NCBI GenBank assembly: GCA_902623195.1
Contig: CACNSV010000004.1
Location: 1 to 64,000 of the forward strand
DNA length: 64,000 nucleotides
Direction: 5' to 3'
Origin: an uncultured Prochlorococcus sp.
GTDB taxonomy: Bacteria; Cyanobacteriota; Cyanobacteriia; PCC-6307; Cyanobiaceae
Numbering within the stretch: the stretch's first letter is position 1; the number at the start of each line of letters is the position of its first letter. Both the position numbers and the translations under genes were made by a program. Below are positions 37,282-46,375 of the stretch, one piece after another. Under the pieces are notes generated by a model. It saw only the letters and a list, made by a program, of their open reading frames with translations, searched no databases and had not been told where the DNA came from.

Positions 37282-37713
37282 TTAATTGACAAAAATACTA
37301 TAAAGCCATTTAATCAAGCTCCCTAATACTGGAATCGGGGTAAAAGTTGGTCCGCAAAAGTCGAAATAATCTCTATGCTCTTTTATTTTGCCACTTTCAC
37401 TGAAAATCAATCTCGTTGTCCCTGGATATATAAATTCCTTATTAAGTATTTTTAAACCCATTGTCCACTCAACAAAACCAATATTTTTATTAATTGCAAC
37501 AGCATGAGTCTCTAAATAGATATCTTTACATCTCTTAATAAGATTTTCCTGAGCTTCAATATATGCTTCTAATCCATACTTTTCCTGAGTAGGATCTATA
37601 AATAAAACATCATCTTCGTAGTAAGAGGCCCATACATCTTTCGAAGGTGCTTTCCCTCCATAAGGTTTAGTAAATAATTTTTGTAATTCTCCTTCAGTAA
37701 TATTTTTATCCAT
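37282..37713 (-). CDS. NTF2/SnoaL-like protein
   Basis: WASYYEDDVLFIDPTQEKYGLEAYIEAQENL...FVEWTMGLKIL...GKIKEHRDYFDF. Confidence 0.7.
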   Translation of the reverse strand: MDKNITEGELQKLFTKPYGGKAPSKDVWASYYEDDVLFIDPTQEKYGLEAYIEAQENLIKRCKDIYLETHAVAINKNIGFVEWTMGLKILNKEFIYPGTTRLIFSESGKIKEHRDYFDFCGPTFTPIPVLGSLIKWLYSIFVN

Positions 37714-37770
37714 AATTTTAAAAAATAAACAATGATTTATAGTTGATAAATTGTTTGCGTCTTAATAAAA

Positions 37771-37815
37771 GCGGATAAAGAGATTCGAACTCTAGACATT
37801 TTACTTGGGAAAGAG
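37771..37815 (-). pseudogene. tRNA-Gly 3'-half remnant (possible att duplication)
   Basis: gcggataaagagattcgaactctagacattttacttgggaaagag matches 39/45 to the 3' half of tRNA-Gly at 39172..39242, same orientation; D-arm and 5' acceptor strand absent. Confidence 0.85.
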
Positions 37816-37974
37816 TATCAACCTACCTAAAACATAAGTGATAGCAACTATTTTAATTTTTATTATTACTAAATATTAATAAATAAGTGCAATTATTAGT
37901 ACAGAACAGAATTTAAACAATAAATAGAAAAATAGTGGTTTTACAAATTGGTTACACTACTTTTATGACTATAA

Positions 37975-38019
37975 ATTAAGTCTAATAATTGTTAGTTAAG
38001 GGGAGACTTAATACTCCCC
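37975..38019. other. Overlapping inverted repeats (hairpin / possible pseudoknot)
   Basis: GGGGAG-ACTTAATA-CTCCCC hairpin at 38000..38019; ATTAAGTCT at 37975..37983 is complementary to AGACTTAAT at 38004..38012 across the hairpin loop. Confidence 0.5.
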
Positions 38020-38196
38020 AAAATTTGCAATAAAGCAGTAATAGCATGATTTTTATTATAGTTTTTACTAGTTTTTTTTAATTATATATTGAAGTTATGC
38101 AATCAAAATGCCCTCCAAGTAGTAAGTGTTTCACTTTCTCCTGTTTTTTATTGTTATAAATAAATTTGAATAAGCTGCAATAACTAATAATAATAA

Positions 38197-38288
38197 GAGA
38201 AATGTATTGATAGACATTAAAAATTGGGATCTACTGATCTAATTTAGATCAGCTGTCAACCAATTCAATTATGGCAGACACATTTCTC
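38197..38288. other. Nested three-tier inverted repeat (candidate structured RNA)
   Basis: GAGAAATGT(38197)/ACATTTCTC(38280); AATTGG(38222)/CCAATT(38260); CTGATCTAA-T-TTAGATCAG(38234..38252). Confidence 0.55.
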
Positions 38289-38343
38289 ATCTCTCCAATT
38301 AGAGAATTTCTTCTTTTACATTTTCATTTTTTTTAACCTTATG

Positions 38344-38484
38344 TCATTTATTTATTAATACATAAGCGGAATATAACCAAATCAACAAAACACCAATTGT
38401 AATTGTGCTTCCATAAATAAGAAAATTCCAAATTTTACTTATTTTGGGTTTTTTATAAATTTTTTCTTCTTTTTTACTAACCAT
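38344..38484 (-). CDS. 46-aa single-TM micro-protein (start trimmed from ORF track)
   Basis: MVSKKEEKIYKKPKISKIWNFLIYGSTITIGVLLIWLYSAYVLINK; the upstream 17 aa of the supplied ORF read through a terminator hairpin. Confidence 0.55.
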   Translation of the reverse strand: MVSKKEEKIYKKPKISKIWNFLIYGSTITIGVLLIWLYSAYVLINK

Positions 38485-38488
38485 TTTT

Positions 38489-38517
38489 AAAAAAGAGGGT
38501 TTTATCCCTCTTTTTTT
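38489..38517 (-). terminator. Rho-independent terminator (possibly bidirectional)
   Basis: AAAAAAGAGGG-TTTTA-TCCCTCTTTTTTT just 3' of the DUF1651-like ORF. Confidence 0.8.
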
Positions 38518-38764
38518 ATTTTGACCAGACTTCATCAGTTCTTCTCCAACCTTGCAAAATTAGTCTTTTCCATATCTCTCTAGCTTCCTCTAATTTAAAT
38601 TGTTTTTTTCTGTGAAGCAATGAAGGTTCTTTACCAAAAACGCCAACTATCTTACCAGAATCAACAAAAACATATTTATTCAAATGATCTTCACTGGCTC
38701 TATTCTCAGTAAATCTTCTTACTTCTGATCTATTTGAATTAACTAACCAGTTATCAGTAGCCAT
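38516..38764 (-). CDS. DUF1651-like small protein
   Basis: NWLVNSNRSEVRRF...YVFVDSGKIVGVFGKEPSLLHRKKQFKLEEAREIWKRLILQGWRRTDEVW resembles the picocyanobacterial DUF1651 pattern. Confidence 0.75.
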   Translation of the reverse strand: MATDNWLVNSNRSEVRRFTENRASEDHLNKYVFVDSGKIVGVFGKEPSLLHRKKQFKLEEAREIWKRLILQGWRRTDEVWSK

Positions 38765-38766
38765 TA

Positions 38767-38841
38767 TTAAATAAGCAATAAAAAACAGATAATTGTTCCA
38801 AGACTACAAATTAAGCTCCACCCCTGCGAATTAATTTTCAT
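38767..38841 (-). CDS. Candidate 24-aa hydrophobic micro-ORF
   Basis: MKINSQGWSLICSLGTIICFLLLI; stop lies 2 bp before the DUF1651-like start; below ORF-track cutoff. Confidence 0.35.
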   Translation of the reverse strand: MKINSQGWSLICSLGTIICFLLLI

Positions 38842-38847
38842 TAAATT

Positions 38848-38973
38848 CTACTGATATTTATTGAGCAACCATATATAAATTCCAAACAATACTAAAATTG
38901 CTACAACTCCACAAATCACGATATTTGGTTGGTTATACCAAAGCTCTTTAAAAAATATATGCAAAGATTCCAT
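38848..38973 (-). CDS. Candidate 41-aa single-TM micro-protein
   Basis: MESLHIFFKELWYNQPNIVICGVVAILVLFGIYIWLLNKYQ; clear TM helix; below ORF-track cutoff. Confidence 0.6.
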   Translation of the reverse strand: MESLHIFFKELWYNQPNIVICGVVAILVLFGIYIWLLNKYQ

Positions 38974-39171
38974 AAAAAATTACTTTTTCGACCAAAACCT
39001 GCACTAATTTTTTGTAACCATTCCCAGGAGTCCCTTTTGCTGCTTGCAATCGTTATTAGTGCATATTCTAGTGCAAAATCGATATTTGGCACTAACCAAT
39101 AAATACAAACACTGATTTTTGGGGTATCCTAAGGCATTAAAAAAGCCTGTCGAAGATAAGGATTTGAGAGA

Positions 39172-39242
39172 GCGGATGAAGAGATTCGAACTCTCGACAT
39201 TCTCCTTGGCAAGGAGATGCTCTACCACTGAGCTACATCCGC
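39172..39242 (-). tRNA. tRNA-Gly (anticodon GCC)
   Basis: Reverse complement GCGGATGTAGCTCAGTGGTAGAGCATCTCCTTGCCAAGGAGAATGTCGAGAGTTCGAATCTCTTCATCCGC. Confidence 0.95.
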
Positions 39243-39293
39243 ATAATATTTATTTTATCTTACTAAAGTAAAAAATTTAAAAAAATTACAAAT

Positions 39294-39770
39294 CTATTTT
39301 AGAGTTTTTATTAAAGACCCCATTTCAATAGCTTGCAAGGCATAATTCCAGCCTAGATTATTTTTTATGCCTGCACGCTCTAATGCCTGTTGCATAGTAT
39401 CAGTTGTTAAAACACCAAAAATAATTGGAACATTATTATCATGAGCAATTTTTGCGATACCTTTGCTAGCTTCATTAACAACAACATCGTAATGGGAGGT
39501 TTCGCCTTTTATTACAGCACCAAGAGAAATAATGACATCATAATGTGATTTCTGAATAAGAGCTTTTGCTGCTATTGGTAATTCAAATGAGCCTGGGACC
39601 CAAACCAAGTCCAGATTATCACTATCATCTGAAACATCTAAACCATGTCTTTTAAGACAATCAAGACATCCAGCTAAAATTTTATTTGTAATTAGATCGT
39701 TAAATCTAGCAATTACTATGCCAACTTTTAAAGATGAAGCATTAGTAAACGAACCCTCATAAATTGTCAT
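39294..39770 (-). CDS. ribH: 6,7-dimethyl-8-ribityllumazine synthase
   Basis: [72 protein letters not shown]. Confidence 0.96.
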   Translation of the reverse strand: MTIYEGSFTNASSLKVGIVIARFNDLITNKILAGCLDCLKRHGLDVSDDSDNLDLVWVPGSFELPIAAKALIQKSHYDVIISLGAVIKGETSHYDVVVNEASKGIAKIAHDNNVPIIFGVLTTDTMQQALERAGIKNNLGWNYALQAIEMGSLIKTLK

Positions 39771-39816
39771 TTAAATTTTGCATATATATATACATTCTCA
39801 CGTAAAGTGTTTTAGA

Positions 39817-40014
39817 TCAAACTAAAGAGGAAACAATTCCAGTTACGAAAACCAAAACCACCCATACAGCTGCAATTGAATAAATTTTGCGTCTATTTTC
39901 TTTTTGACCTTCTTCAGTCGGAGGCTGAGTTACATACAATACAGGTACACCAATTACTGCAATTAAGGACGAAAAAAGGAGAGCATTTACAAAAAAGAAA
40001 TTTACAGCCTGCAT
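39817..40014 (-). CDS. psbZ: Photosystem II protein PsbZ
   Basis: 65-aa two-TM protein; VIGVPVLYVTQPPTEEGQKENRRKIYSIAAVWVVLVFVTGIVSSLV. Confidence 0.92.
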   Translation of the reverse strand: MQAVNFFFVNALLFSSLIAVIGVPVLYVTQPPTEEGQKENRRKIYSIAAVWVVLVFVTGIVSSLV

Positions 40015-40154
40015 GATTTAGTGATTTTAAAAGTGATATGGATATTATATTCTCATAAAAAAGCATTTTTTGGGAAAAATTTACATAGTCTTAGTGAGTT
40101 GTAAAATGCAAAATTGAAAAATGTCTCTAATATCTATTTAGCATTAAAAAAAAG

Positions 40155-42917
40155 ATGACTGAGGATAATTTGATTCAACAAAGTTTATTTGACGACGAAA
40201 CAAAGACAGTAACTACTGAGAGTAATATTTCTGAGTGCAAAAATTTAACAAATGAAACACTTGCTAACAATGGAAAATGTAGGCCAAGAATGAGAAAAAA
40301 TTCCCTTACCAGTAATTGTAACAAAAGTATTTCCTCAAACATAAATACTCAAGATTTAATAAGTGACATATCAAATAGTTTTAAAACTGTAGACAAAGAA
40401 AAATTAGCTCCGGTACTAAAGCATTACGTATCCCTAAAGGAAGAAAATGAACATCACTTGTTGTTATATAGATTAGGAGATTTCTTTGAGTGTTTTTTTG
40501 AAGATGCAGTTTTAATTTCAGAGGCACTTGAAATAACCCTTACAAGTAAAGATGGAGGTAAAGCTATTGGCAGGGTACCAATGGCAGGCATACCTCATCA
40601 TTCATTAGAAAGATATAGTTCAGAATTAATCAAAAAAAATCACTCGATTGTGATTTGTGACCAAATAGAAAAAAGTTTAGGAAAGAACGGTGGACCCATC
40701 AAAAGAGCTATTACTAGAATTATTACTCCTGGAACTGTAATTGAAGAAGGAATGTTAGTGGCAAAAAAAAATAATTGGATAACAGCTATTTATATTGAAG
40801 AAGCAAAATTACCTGAAGAATCATGCTGGGGGATTTCTAGAGCTGATGTAAGTACTGGTGAATTAATTTCTCTAGAAGGTCATTCTTTAAATAAGCTTTG
40901 TGATGAAATCACTAAACTTGATGCATCAGAAATTATCATTGGTAGTGAGGAAGAAAAGAATCTTCTTGCAATTCAAGGTAAATTAATAAAATTTACAATT
41001 ACTCAAAAAACAGATTTCAGTCTCAATGAATCCTCAAAAGCAATAAAAACATATTTTAAAGTTAATACTCTAGAAGGGCTAGGATTAAAACATCTAAATA
41101 ACGCTACCAAATCATTAGGGGGATTATTAACTTACCTTTTGACTATCAATCCATCAGAATACGAACATGACTCATCAGTCAAAATTTCACTAGATTTGCC
41201 TCTGATAAAATTCCCCAGTGATCATCTAGTCATTGATTATCAAACTAAAAAAAACCTGGAGATCATACATACCCAAAGAGAAAATCAATATGTTGGTTCA
41301 TTGCTTTGGAGCATTGATAGAACTTATACATGCATGGGTGCGAGATGTTTAAGAAATTGGATAGATTTCCCTTTAATCAGTATTAAAGAAATCTCAAGGA
41401 GGCAAAATATAATAAGAAATTTCATAGAATCAAAAAAGATTCGTAATGACACACAAAATCTCCTTAGAGCAATGGGAGATCTTGAAAGGCTTGCTGGGAG
41501 AGCCTGGGCAGGGCAGGCAAGTGCGAGAGATCTAGTGGCTATATCAGAGGGATTAAAAAGATTACCAAGATTAAAATCAACAATCGAATCTTTTAATTAT
41601 GAATTACCAGACTGGGTTCAACAATTAATACAACCCAATGATGAACTTATTAAATTAGCAGACAAAATTTCTAATACAATTGTTGATTATCCACCGTTAA
41701 ACATTAATGAAGGGGGATTAATTCATGATGGGGTTGATAATATTCTGGATGGTTTGAGAAATATTCAAGATGACTATAGTAAATGGCTAGATTGTGAAGA
41801 ACTAAAAGAAAGAAAGTTAAGTAAAATTGCAAATTTAAAAATTCAATTTAATAGGAACTTTGGCTACTACATTTCAATTAATAAATCAAAAGTTAATCTT
41901 GCTCCAAATCATTGGATTAAAAGACAAACACTTACTAATGAAGAAAGATATGTAACTGCACCAATTAAATCTCAAGAAAGTAAAATTTTTGAAATCAAAA
42001 ATCGAGCAGCTTCAAAAGAATATGAAATTTTTTGTGAATTAAGAATATCAGTAGCAGAGAAAACTAAAGAAATAAGATCAATCGCAAAATCAATTGCAAG
42101 TTTAGATGCATTATTAGGCTTGGCAATAGCAGCAATTGAAAATAATTTTATTAAACCTAAATTGATTCCGATAGAAGATTTAGATTCAAACTTAACTAAA
42201 GTGAAAGATGGAAGAAACCCTATAGTTGAACAACTATTAGATGAAAATAAATTTATTCCTAACGATTTTATTTTTCACAATAATCAAAGTTTGATTATAC
42301 TAACAGGACCAAATGCCAGTGGGAAAAGTTGCTTCATTAGACAAATTGGCCTCATTCAAATTTTAGCTCAAATAGGGAGTTTTGTTCCTGCAAGTGAGGC
42401 TATAATTAAAGTTGTAGATAGAATATTTACTAGAGTTGGAGCTGTTGATGATCAATCAACAGGTCAGTCCACATTCATGGTAGAGATGGCTGAAACAGCT
42501 TCAATTTTAAATCAAGCTACGCAAAATTCATTAGTATTACTAGATGAGATAGGTCGGGGTACATCAACTTTTGATGGATTATCAATAGCGTGGTCTGTAA
42601 GTGAATATATTGCTAAAGACATAAGATGTAAGTGTATTTTTGCTACACATTATCACGAATTAAATTATTTAAAAAATGCAATCAAAAATGTTGAAAATTT
42701 CCAAGTAATAGTAAAAAATTTTAAAAATCAACTTAATTTTTGTCACAGAATTGTAAAAGGCGGATCAAATAAAAGCTATGGCATTGAAGCTGCAAGACTA
42801 GCCGGTATCCCAGATAAAGTAATAACAAAAGCAAATTTTATTTTAAATCACTTAGAAGAAAGTAATAAATTTAAAGATGAAATAAATATCGAATTAATTA
42901 GCGATAAAGTAGCTTAA
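40155..42917 (+). CDS. mutS: DNA mismatch recognition protein MutS
   Basis: [14 protein letters not shown] (FxE); [50 protein letters not shown]. Confidence 0.96.
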   Translation: MTEDNLIQQSLFDDETKTVTTESNISECKNLTNETLANNGKCRPRMRKNSLTSNCNKSISSNINTQDLISDISNSFKTVDKEKLAPVLKHYVSLKEENEHHLLLYRLGDFFECFFEDAVLISEALEITLTSKDGGKAIGRVPMAGIPHHSLERYSSELIKKNHSIVICDQIEKSLGKNGGPIKRAITRIITPGTVIEEGMLVAKKNNWITAIYIEEAKLPEESCWGISRADVSTGELISLEGHSLNKLCDEITKLDASEIIIGSEEEKNLLAIQGKLIKFTITQKTDFSLNESSKAIKTYFKVNTLEGLGLKHLNNATKSLGGLLTYLLTINPSEYEHDSSVKISLDLPLIKFPSDHLVIDYQTKKNLEIIHTQRENQYVGSLLWSIDRTYTCMGARCLRNWIDFPLISIKEISRRQNIIRNFIESKKIRNDTQNLLRAMGDLERLAGRAWAGQASARDLVAISEGLKRLPRLKSTIESFNYELPDWVQQLIQPNDELIKLADKISNTIVDYPPLNINEGGLIHDGVDNILDGLRNIQDDYSKWLDCEELKERKLSKIANLKIQFNRNFGYYISINKSKVNLAPNHWIKRQTLTNEERYVTAPIKSQESKIFEIKNRAASKEYEIFCELRISVAEKTKEIRSIAKSIASLDALLGLAIAAIENNFIKPKLIPIEDLDSNLTKVKDGRNPIVEQLLDENKFIPNDFIFHNNQSLIILTGPNASGKSCFIRQIGLIQILAQIGSFVPASEAIIKVVDRIFTRVGAVDDQSTGQSTFMVEMAETASILNQATQNSLVLLDEIGRGTSTFDGLSIAWSVSEYIAKDIRCKCIFATHYHELNYLKNAIKNVENFQVIVKNFKNQLNFCHRIVKGGSNKSYGIEAARLAGIPDKVITKANFILNHLEESNKFKDEINIELISDKVA

Positions 42918-42924
42918 TACTTGA

Positions 42925-43548
42925 TTAAATTGATTCTCTTAAAAGAGCATTAATTGTTGCGCCTGCCATTGCGGCACCACCTCTTGTTGAACCCATAACT
43001 ATATGTGGAAGATCGGTCGCTAAAAGTCTCCTTTTACTTTTTTCAACACCAATAAAACCAACTGGCATACCAATAATTAAACTTGGTTTGTTATCACAAC
43101 CTTCCAAAATATCTAATAATTTTTCTAAAGCTGTTGGAGAACTCCCAAAAACGACAATGGGGGATGCTTTACCATAATATTTTTTTGAGAGGTCTAACCA
43201 GGCATGCTCTATCCCATAAGCAGTTTTAGTGCAATTAAGTTCTAAATTATCTACCACCCATTTTTTAGCCGAGAAGACGCTATTACCATGACAATTATTT
43301 GCCATTGTTTTAATGGCAGCAGCTGCCATATCTGTATCTGTTAATATTGGCGCTCCTAATTTTATAGACTCTAGAGTTCTTTCACATGCATTTTCACTAA
43401 ATTCTAAAAGCTCTTGAATTTGAAAATCACCAGAAGTATGAATTAGTCTTTCTAAAACCTTTGTTTCTATGCAATTAAAATTATTCTTAGCTAATTTAGA
43501 TTTAATAAACTTAATACTTTCTAAGAAGATAGGATGATCTTTAATCAT
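42925..43548 (-). CDS. cobH: Precorrin-8X methylmutase
   Basis: RLIHTSGDFQ; GAPILTDTDMAAAAI; FGSSPTALEKLLDIL; IGMPVGFIGVEKSKRRL. Confidence 0.93.
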   Translation of the reverse strand: MIKDHPIFLESIKFIKSKLAKNNFNCIETKVLERLIHTSGDFQIQELLEFSENACERTLESIKLGAPILTDTDMAAAAIKTMANNCHGNSVFSAKKWVVDNLELNCTKTAYGIEHAWLDLSKKYYGKASPIVVFGSSPTALEKLLDILEGCDNKPSLIIGMPVGFIGVEKSKRRLLATDLPHIVMGSTRGGAAMAGATINALLRESI

Positions 43549-43596
43549 TCAATTAAAATTTTATAAAAATGAAAAGTTATGTAAAAGGTTAATTAT

Positions 43597-44580
43597 ATGC
43601 CAATACAAATTATATGGGGTAATGACACAAAATCCTGTGAAAATGAGATAGAAAAAATTATTAATTCGAATATTTCAAAACAATGGCAGTCTTTTAATTT
43701 AAGTAAATTAGATGGCAATGATGAAAATCAAGTTTTTAAAGCATTAGAAGAAATGCAAACTGCACCTTTCGGAGATGGATCAAGAATCATATTATTAAAA
43801 AATAATCCAATATTTAATGTCAAAAATGATAAATTTGCATCTAAATTTGAATCATCTACTCAAAATATTCCTGAATCTACTTTCTTAATTTTATTTTGCA
43901 AAAATAAGCCTGATTCAAGAATGAAAACAACTAAATTGTTAAAGGAACTTATCAAATCCAAAAAAGCATTTGAATCATATTATAATCTTCCTGATATTTG
44001 GGATTATGATAGTCAAATCAAATATGTTGAAGAAATCTCAAGTAATTTAAATATCAATTTAGATAAAAATGCAGCACGATCAATCATAGAATCTATTGGA
44101 ACAGAAAGTACAAAATTAGATAATGAATTGAGAAAAGCTTCACTTTACTTGTCTGCAAACAATAAAAACTTGCTAACAGTAAAAGATATTGAATCAATAT
44201 TTTTTGAACAACAATCAAATATTTTTAAAATCATAGATTCTCTAATTGAACAAAAAATTTCACAAAGTCTTAATGCTATAAATACTTTAATAAATCAAGG
44301 AGAACCTCCCCTAAGATTAATAGCAGGATTAATTAGTCAAATAAGAATTCATACAATAGTTTTATTACTTTCAGATGAAAATGATTTATCAAAAATAAGT
44401 CAACTTGCAGGCATCGCGAACCCAAAAAGGATATTTTTTATTAGAAAAAAAATTAAAAATTGCAACTCGAACTATTTGATAAATTTATTGATTAAATTAC
44501 TTGATATTGAATTATTTTTAAAAAGAGGCAACAATCCTATAAATGTTTTTACAGAAAATTTAGCTTCACTAACTTTATGA
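43597..44580 (+). CDS. holA: DNA polymerase III subunit delta
   Basis: MPIQIIWGNDTKSCENEIEKI; overall HolA-like layout. Confidence 0.85.
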   Translation: MPIQIIWGNDTKSCENEIEKIINSNISKQWQSFNLSKLDGNDENQVFKALEEMQTAPFGDGSRIILLKNNPIFNVKNDKFASKFESSTQNIPESTFLILFCKNKPDSRMKTTKLLKELIKSKKAFESYYNLPDIWDYDSQIKYVEEISSNLNINLDKNAARSIIESIGTESTKLDNELRKASLYLSANNKNLLTVKDIESIFFEQQSNIFKIIDSLIEQKISQSLNAINTLINQGEPPLRLIAGLISQIRIHTIVLLLSDENDLSKISQLAGIANPKRIFFIRKKIKNCNSNYLINLLIKLLDIELFLKRGNNPINVFTENLASLTL

Positions 44581-44613
44581 AAGTTTACTTAAGTAATTTA
44601 TTATTATTTAATT

Positions 44614-46374
44614 ATGGCATTATTAGTAAAAAAATTTGGTGGAACTTCAGTTGGCAGCATTAATAAAATTAAAAATATTGCAAAAAATATAAGTAAAAGC
44701 AAAGATGCTGGCAATGACATAGTGGTTGTAGTTTCAGCGATGGGAAACTCTACTGATGACTTAAATAACTTGGCTTACTCATTAAGCAAAAACCCTCCGA
44801 GAAGAGAACTAGATATGCTTCTTTCTACTGGAGAACAAGTTACCACTGCTTTACTCTCTATTGCACTTAATGAATATGGAATACCAGCTATCTCAATGAC
44901 AGGTAGTCAAGTTGGAATTATTACAGAATCAATTCATGGAAAAGCAAGAATTCTTGAAATCAAAACCAGTAGAATCGAAGATCATTTAGCTCAAGGTTAC
45001 GTAGTAGTAGTTGCAGGTTTTCAAGGTTCAAGTTTAAGTCATAACGGTTCAATGGAAATAACAACGTTAGGGAGAGGCGGATCAGACACTTCTGCGGTGG
45101 CTCTATCTACAGCTTTAGGCGCAGAAACCTGCGAAATATATACAGATGTTCCAGGCGTATTAACAACTGATCCAAGAATAGTCACAAATGCGAAACTTCT
45201 GGATGCTATTAGCTGTGAAGAGATGCTTGAATTAGCCAGTGTCGGTGCTTCAGTACTTCATCCTAGAGCAGTTGAAATAGCAAGAAATTATGGAATAAAG
45301 GTTTATGTTAAATCTAGTGAAACAGATCAGCAAGGAACACTTTTACGAAGTAGTATAGAGCCCTTGAAATTATCTAGAGGCAGCTTAGAGTTAACCAAAA
45401 CAGTTAATAGTCTTGAAATTCTTGAAAAACAAGTTGTTTTTGGATTATATGAGCTGCCAGACAAGCCAGGCATTGCTGCTCAGATTTTTGAAGAACTATC
45501 TAAAGCCAAAATAAATGTAGATCTAATAATTCAAGCTACGCGCGAAAAGAATAGTAACGATATTACTTTTACAATTTCAGAACAGTTTTTAGAAAAAACA
45601 ATAGAGCAATGTGATTTAATCATTTCTCAAATAGGAGGGAAATACAGCATTACACAAAACATGACTAAATTAAGTATTCAAGGAGCAGGAATAATGGGAA
45701 GACCAAGTATATCTGCAGAATTTTTTGATACCCTCTCAAAAGCTAATATTAACGTAAGACTAATAGCTACAAGTGAAATCAAAGTTAGTTGTGTAATAGA
45801 TTTAAAAGATATCGCTAAAGCAATAAGATTTGTAGGGGAAAAATTTAAATTATCTACAAACCAAATTTTTATGAATCCTAATGTAGAAATAAAAGACAAG
45901 CCCGAAGTTAGAGGAATTGCTTTAGATAAGAATCAAGTGCAAGTTAGTTTTCGAAATTTACCAGACAAGCCAGGAGTTGCTGCCTCAATTTGTTTAGCTC
46001 TGGCTGAAGCAAATTTAATTTTTGATACCATAGTTCAATCTGAGAGAAATAGTGAATTAAATACAAAAGATATTAGTTTTACCATGAATAAAGAAGACAG
46101 AATAAATGCAGAAGATGTCTTTGGATTATTAATAAAAAAATATCCTGAATCAAGATTGGAAGATGGTCACGCTATAGCTAAAGTTAGCGCTGTTGGTGCA
46201 GGAATGGCTGTCAAGGAAGGAACTGCAGCAAAGATTTTTAGAGCACTAGCCAATCAGAACATTAATATTGAAATGATTGCAACTAGTGAGATTAGAACAT
46301 CATGTATTGTTCTGGAAAAAAATTGTAATAGGGCAGTTAATGCTATTCATGATTATTTTAAATTAAATGAATAA
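44614..46374 (+). CDS. lysC: Aspartate kinase with duplicated ACT modules
   Basis: VKKFGGTSVGSINKIKNIA; TTLGRGGSDTSAVALSTALGA; repeated PDKPG[IV]AA and ATSEI[KR] segments. Confidence 0.96.
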   Translation: MALLVKKFGGTSVGSINKIKNIAKNISKSKDAGNDIVVVVSAMGNSTDDLNNLAYSLSKNPPRRELDMLLSTGEQVTTALLSIALNEYGIPAISMTGSQVGIITESIHGKARILEIKTSRIEDHLAQGYVVVVAGFQGSSLSHNGSMEITTLGRGGSDTSAVALSTALGAETCEIYTDVPGVLTTDPRIVTNAKLLDAISCEEMLELASVGASVLHPRAVEIARNYGIKVYVKSSETDQQGTLLRSSIEPLKLSRGSLELTKTVNSLEILEKQVVFGLYELPDKPGIAAQIFEELSKAKINVDLIIQATREKNSNDITFTISEQFLEKTIEQCDLIISQIGGKYSITQNMTKLSIQGAGIMGRPSISAEFFDTLSKANINVRLIATSEIKVSCVIDLKDIAKAIRFVGEKFKLSTNQIFMNPNVEIKDKPEVRGIALDKNQVQVSFRNLPDKPGVAASICLALAEANLIFDTIVQSERNSELNTKDISFTMNKEDRINAEDVFGLLIKKYPESRLEDGHAIAKVSAVGAGMAVKEGTAAKIFRALANQNINIEMIATSEIRTSCIVLEKNCNRAVNAIHDYFKLNE

Positions 46375-46375
46375 C

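Noticed and set aside
39004-39228. 74-aa minus ORF
   Set aside because: Its N-terminal part is a translation of the tRNA-Gly gene; no protein-like features.
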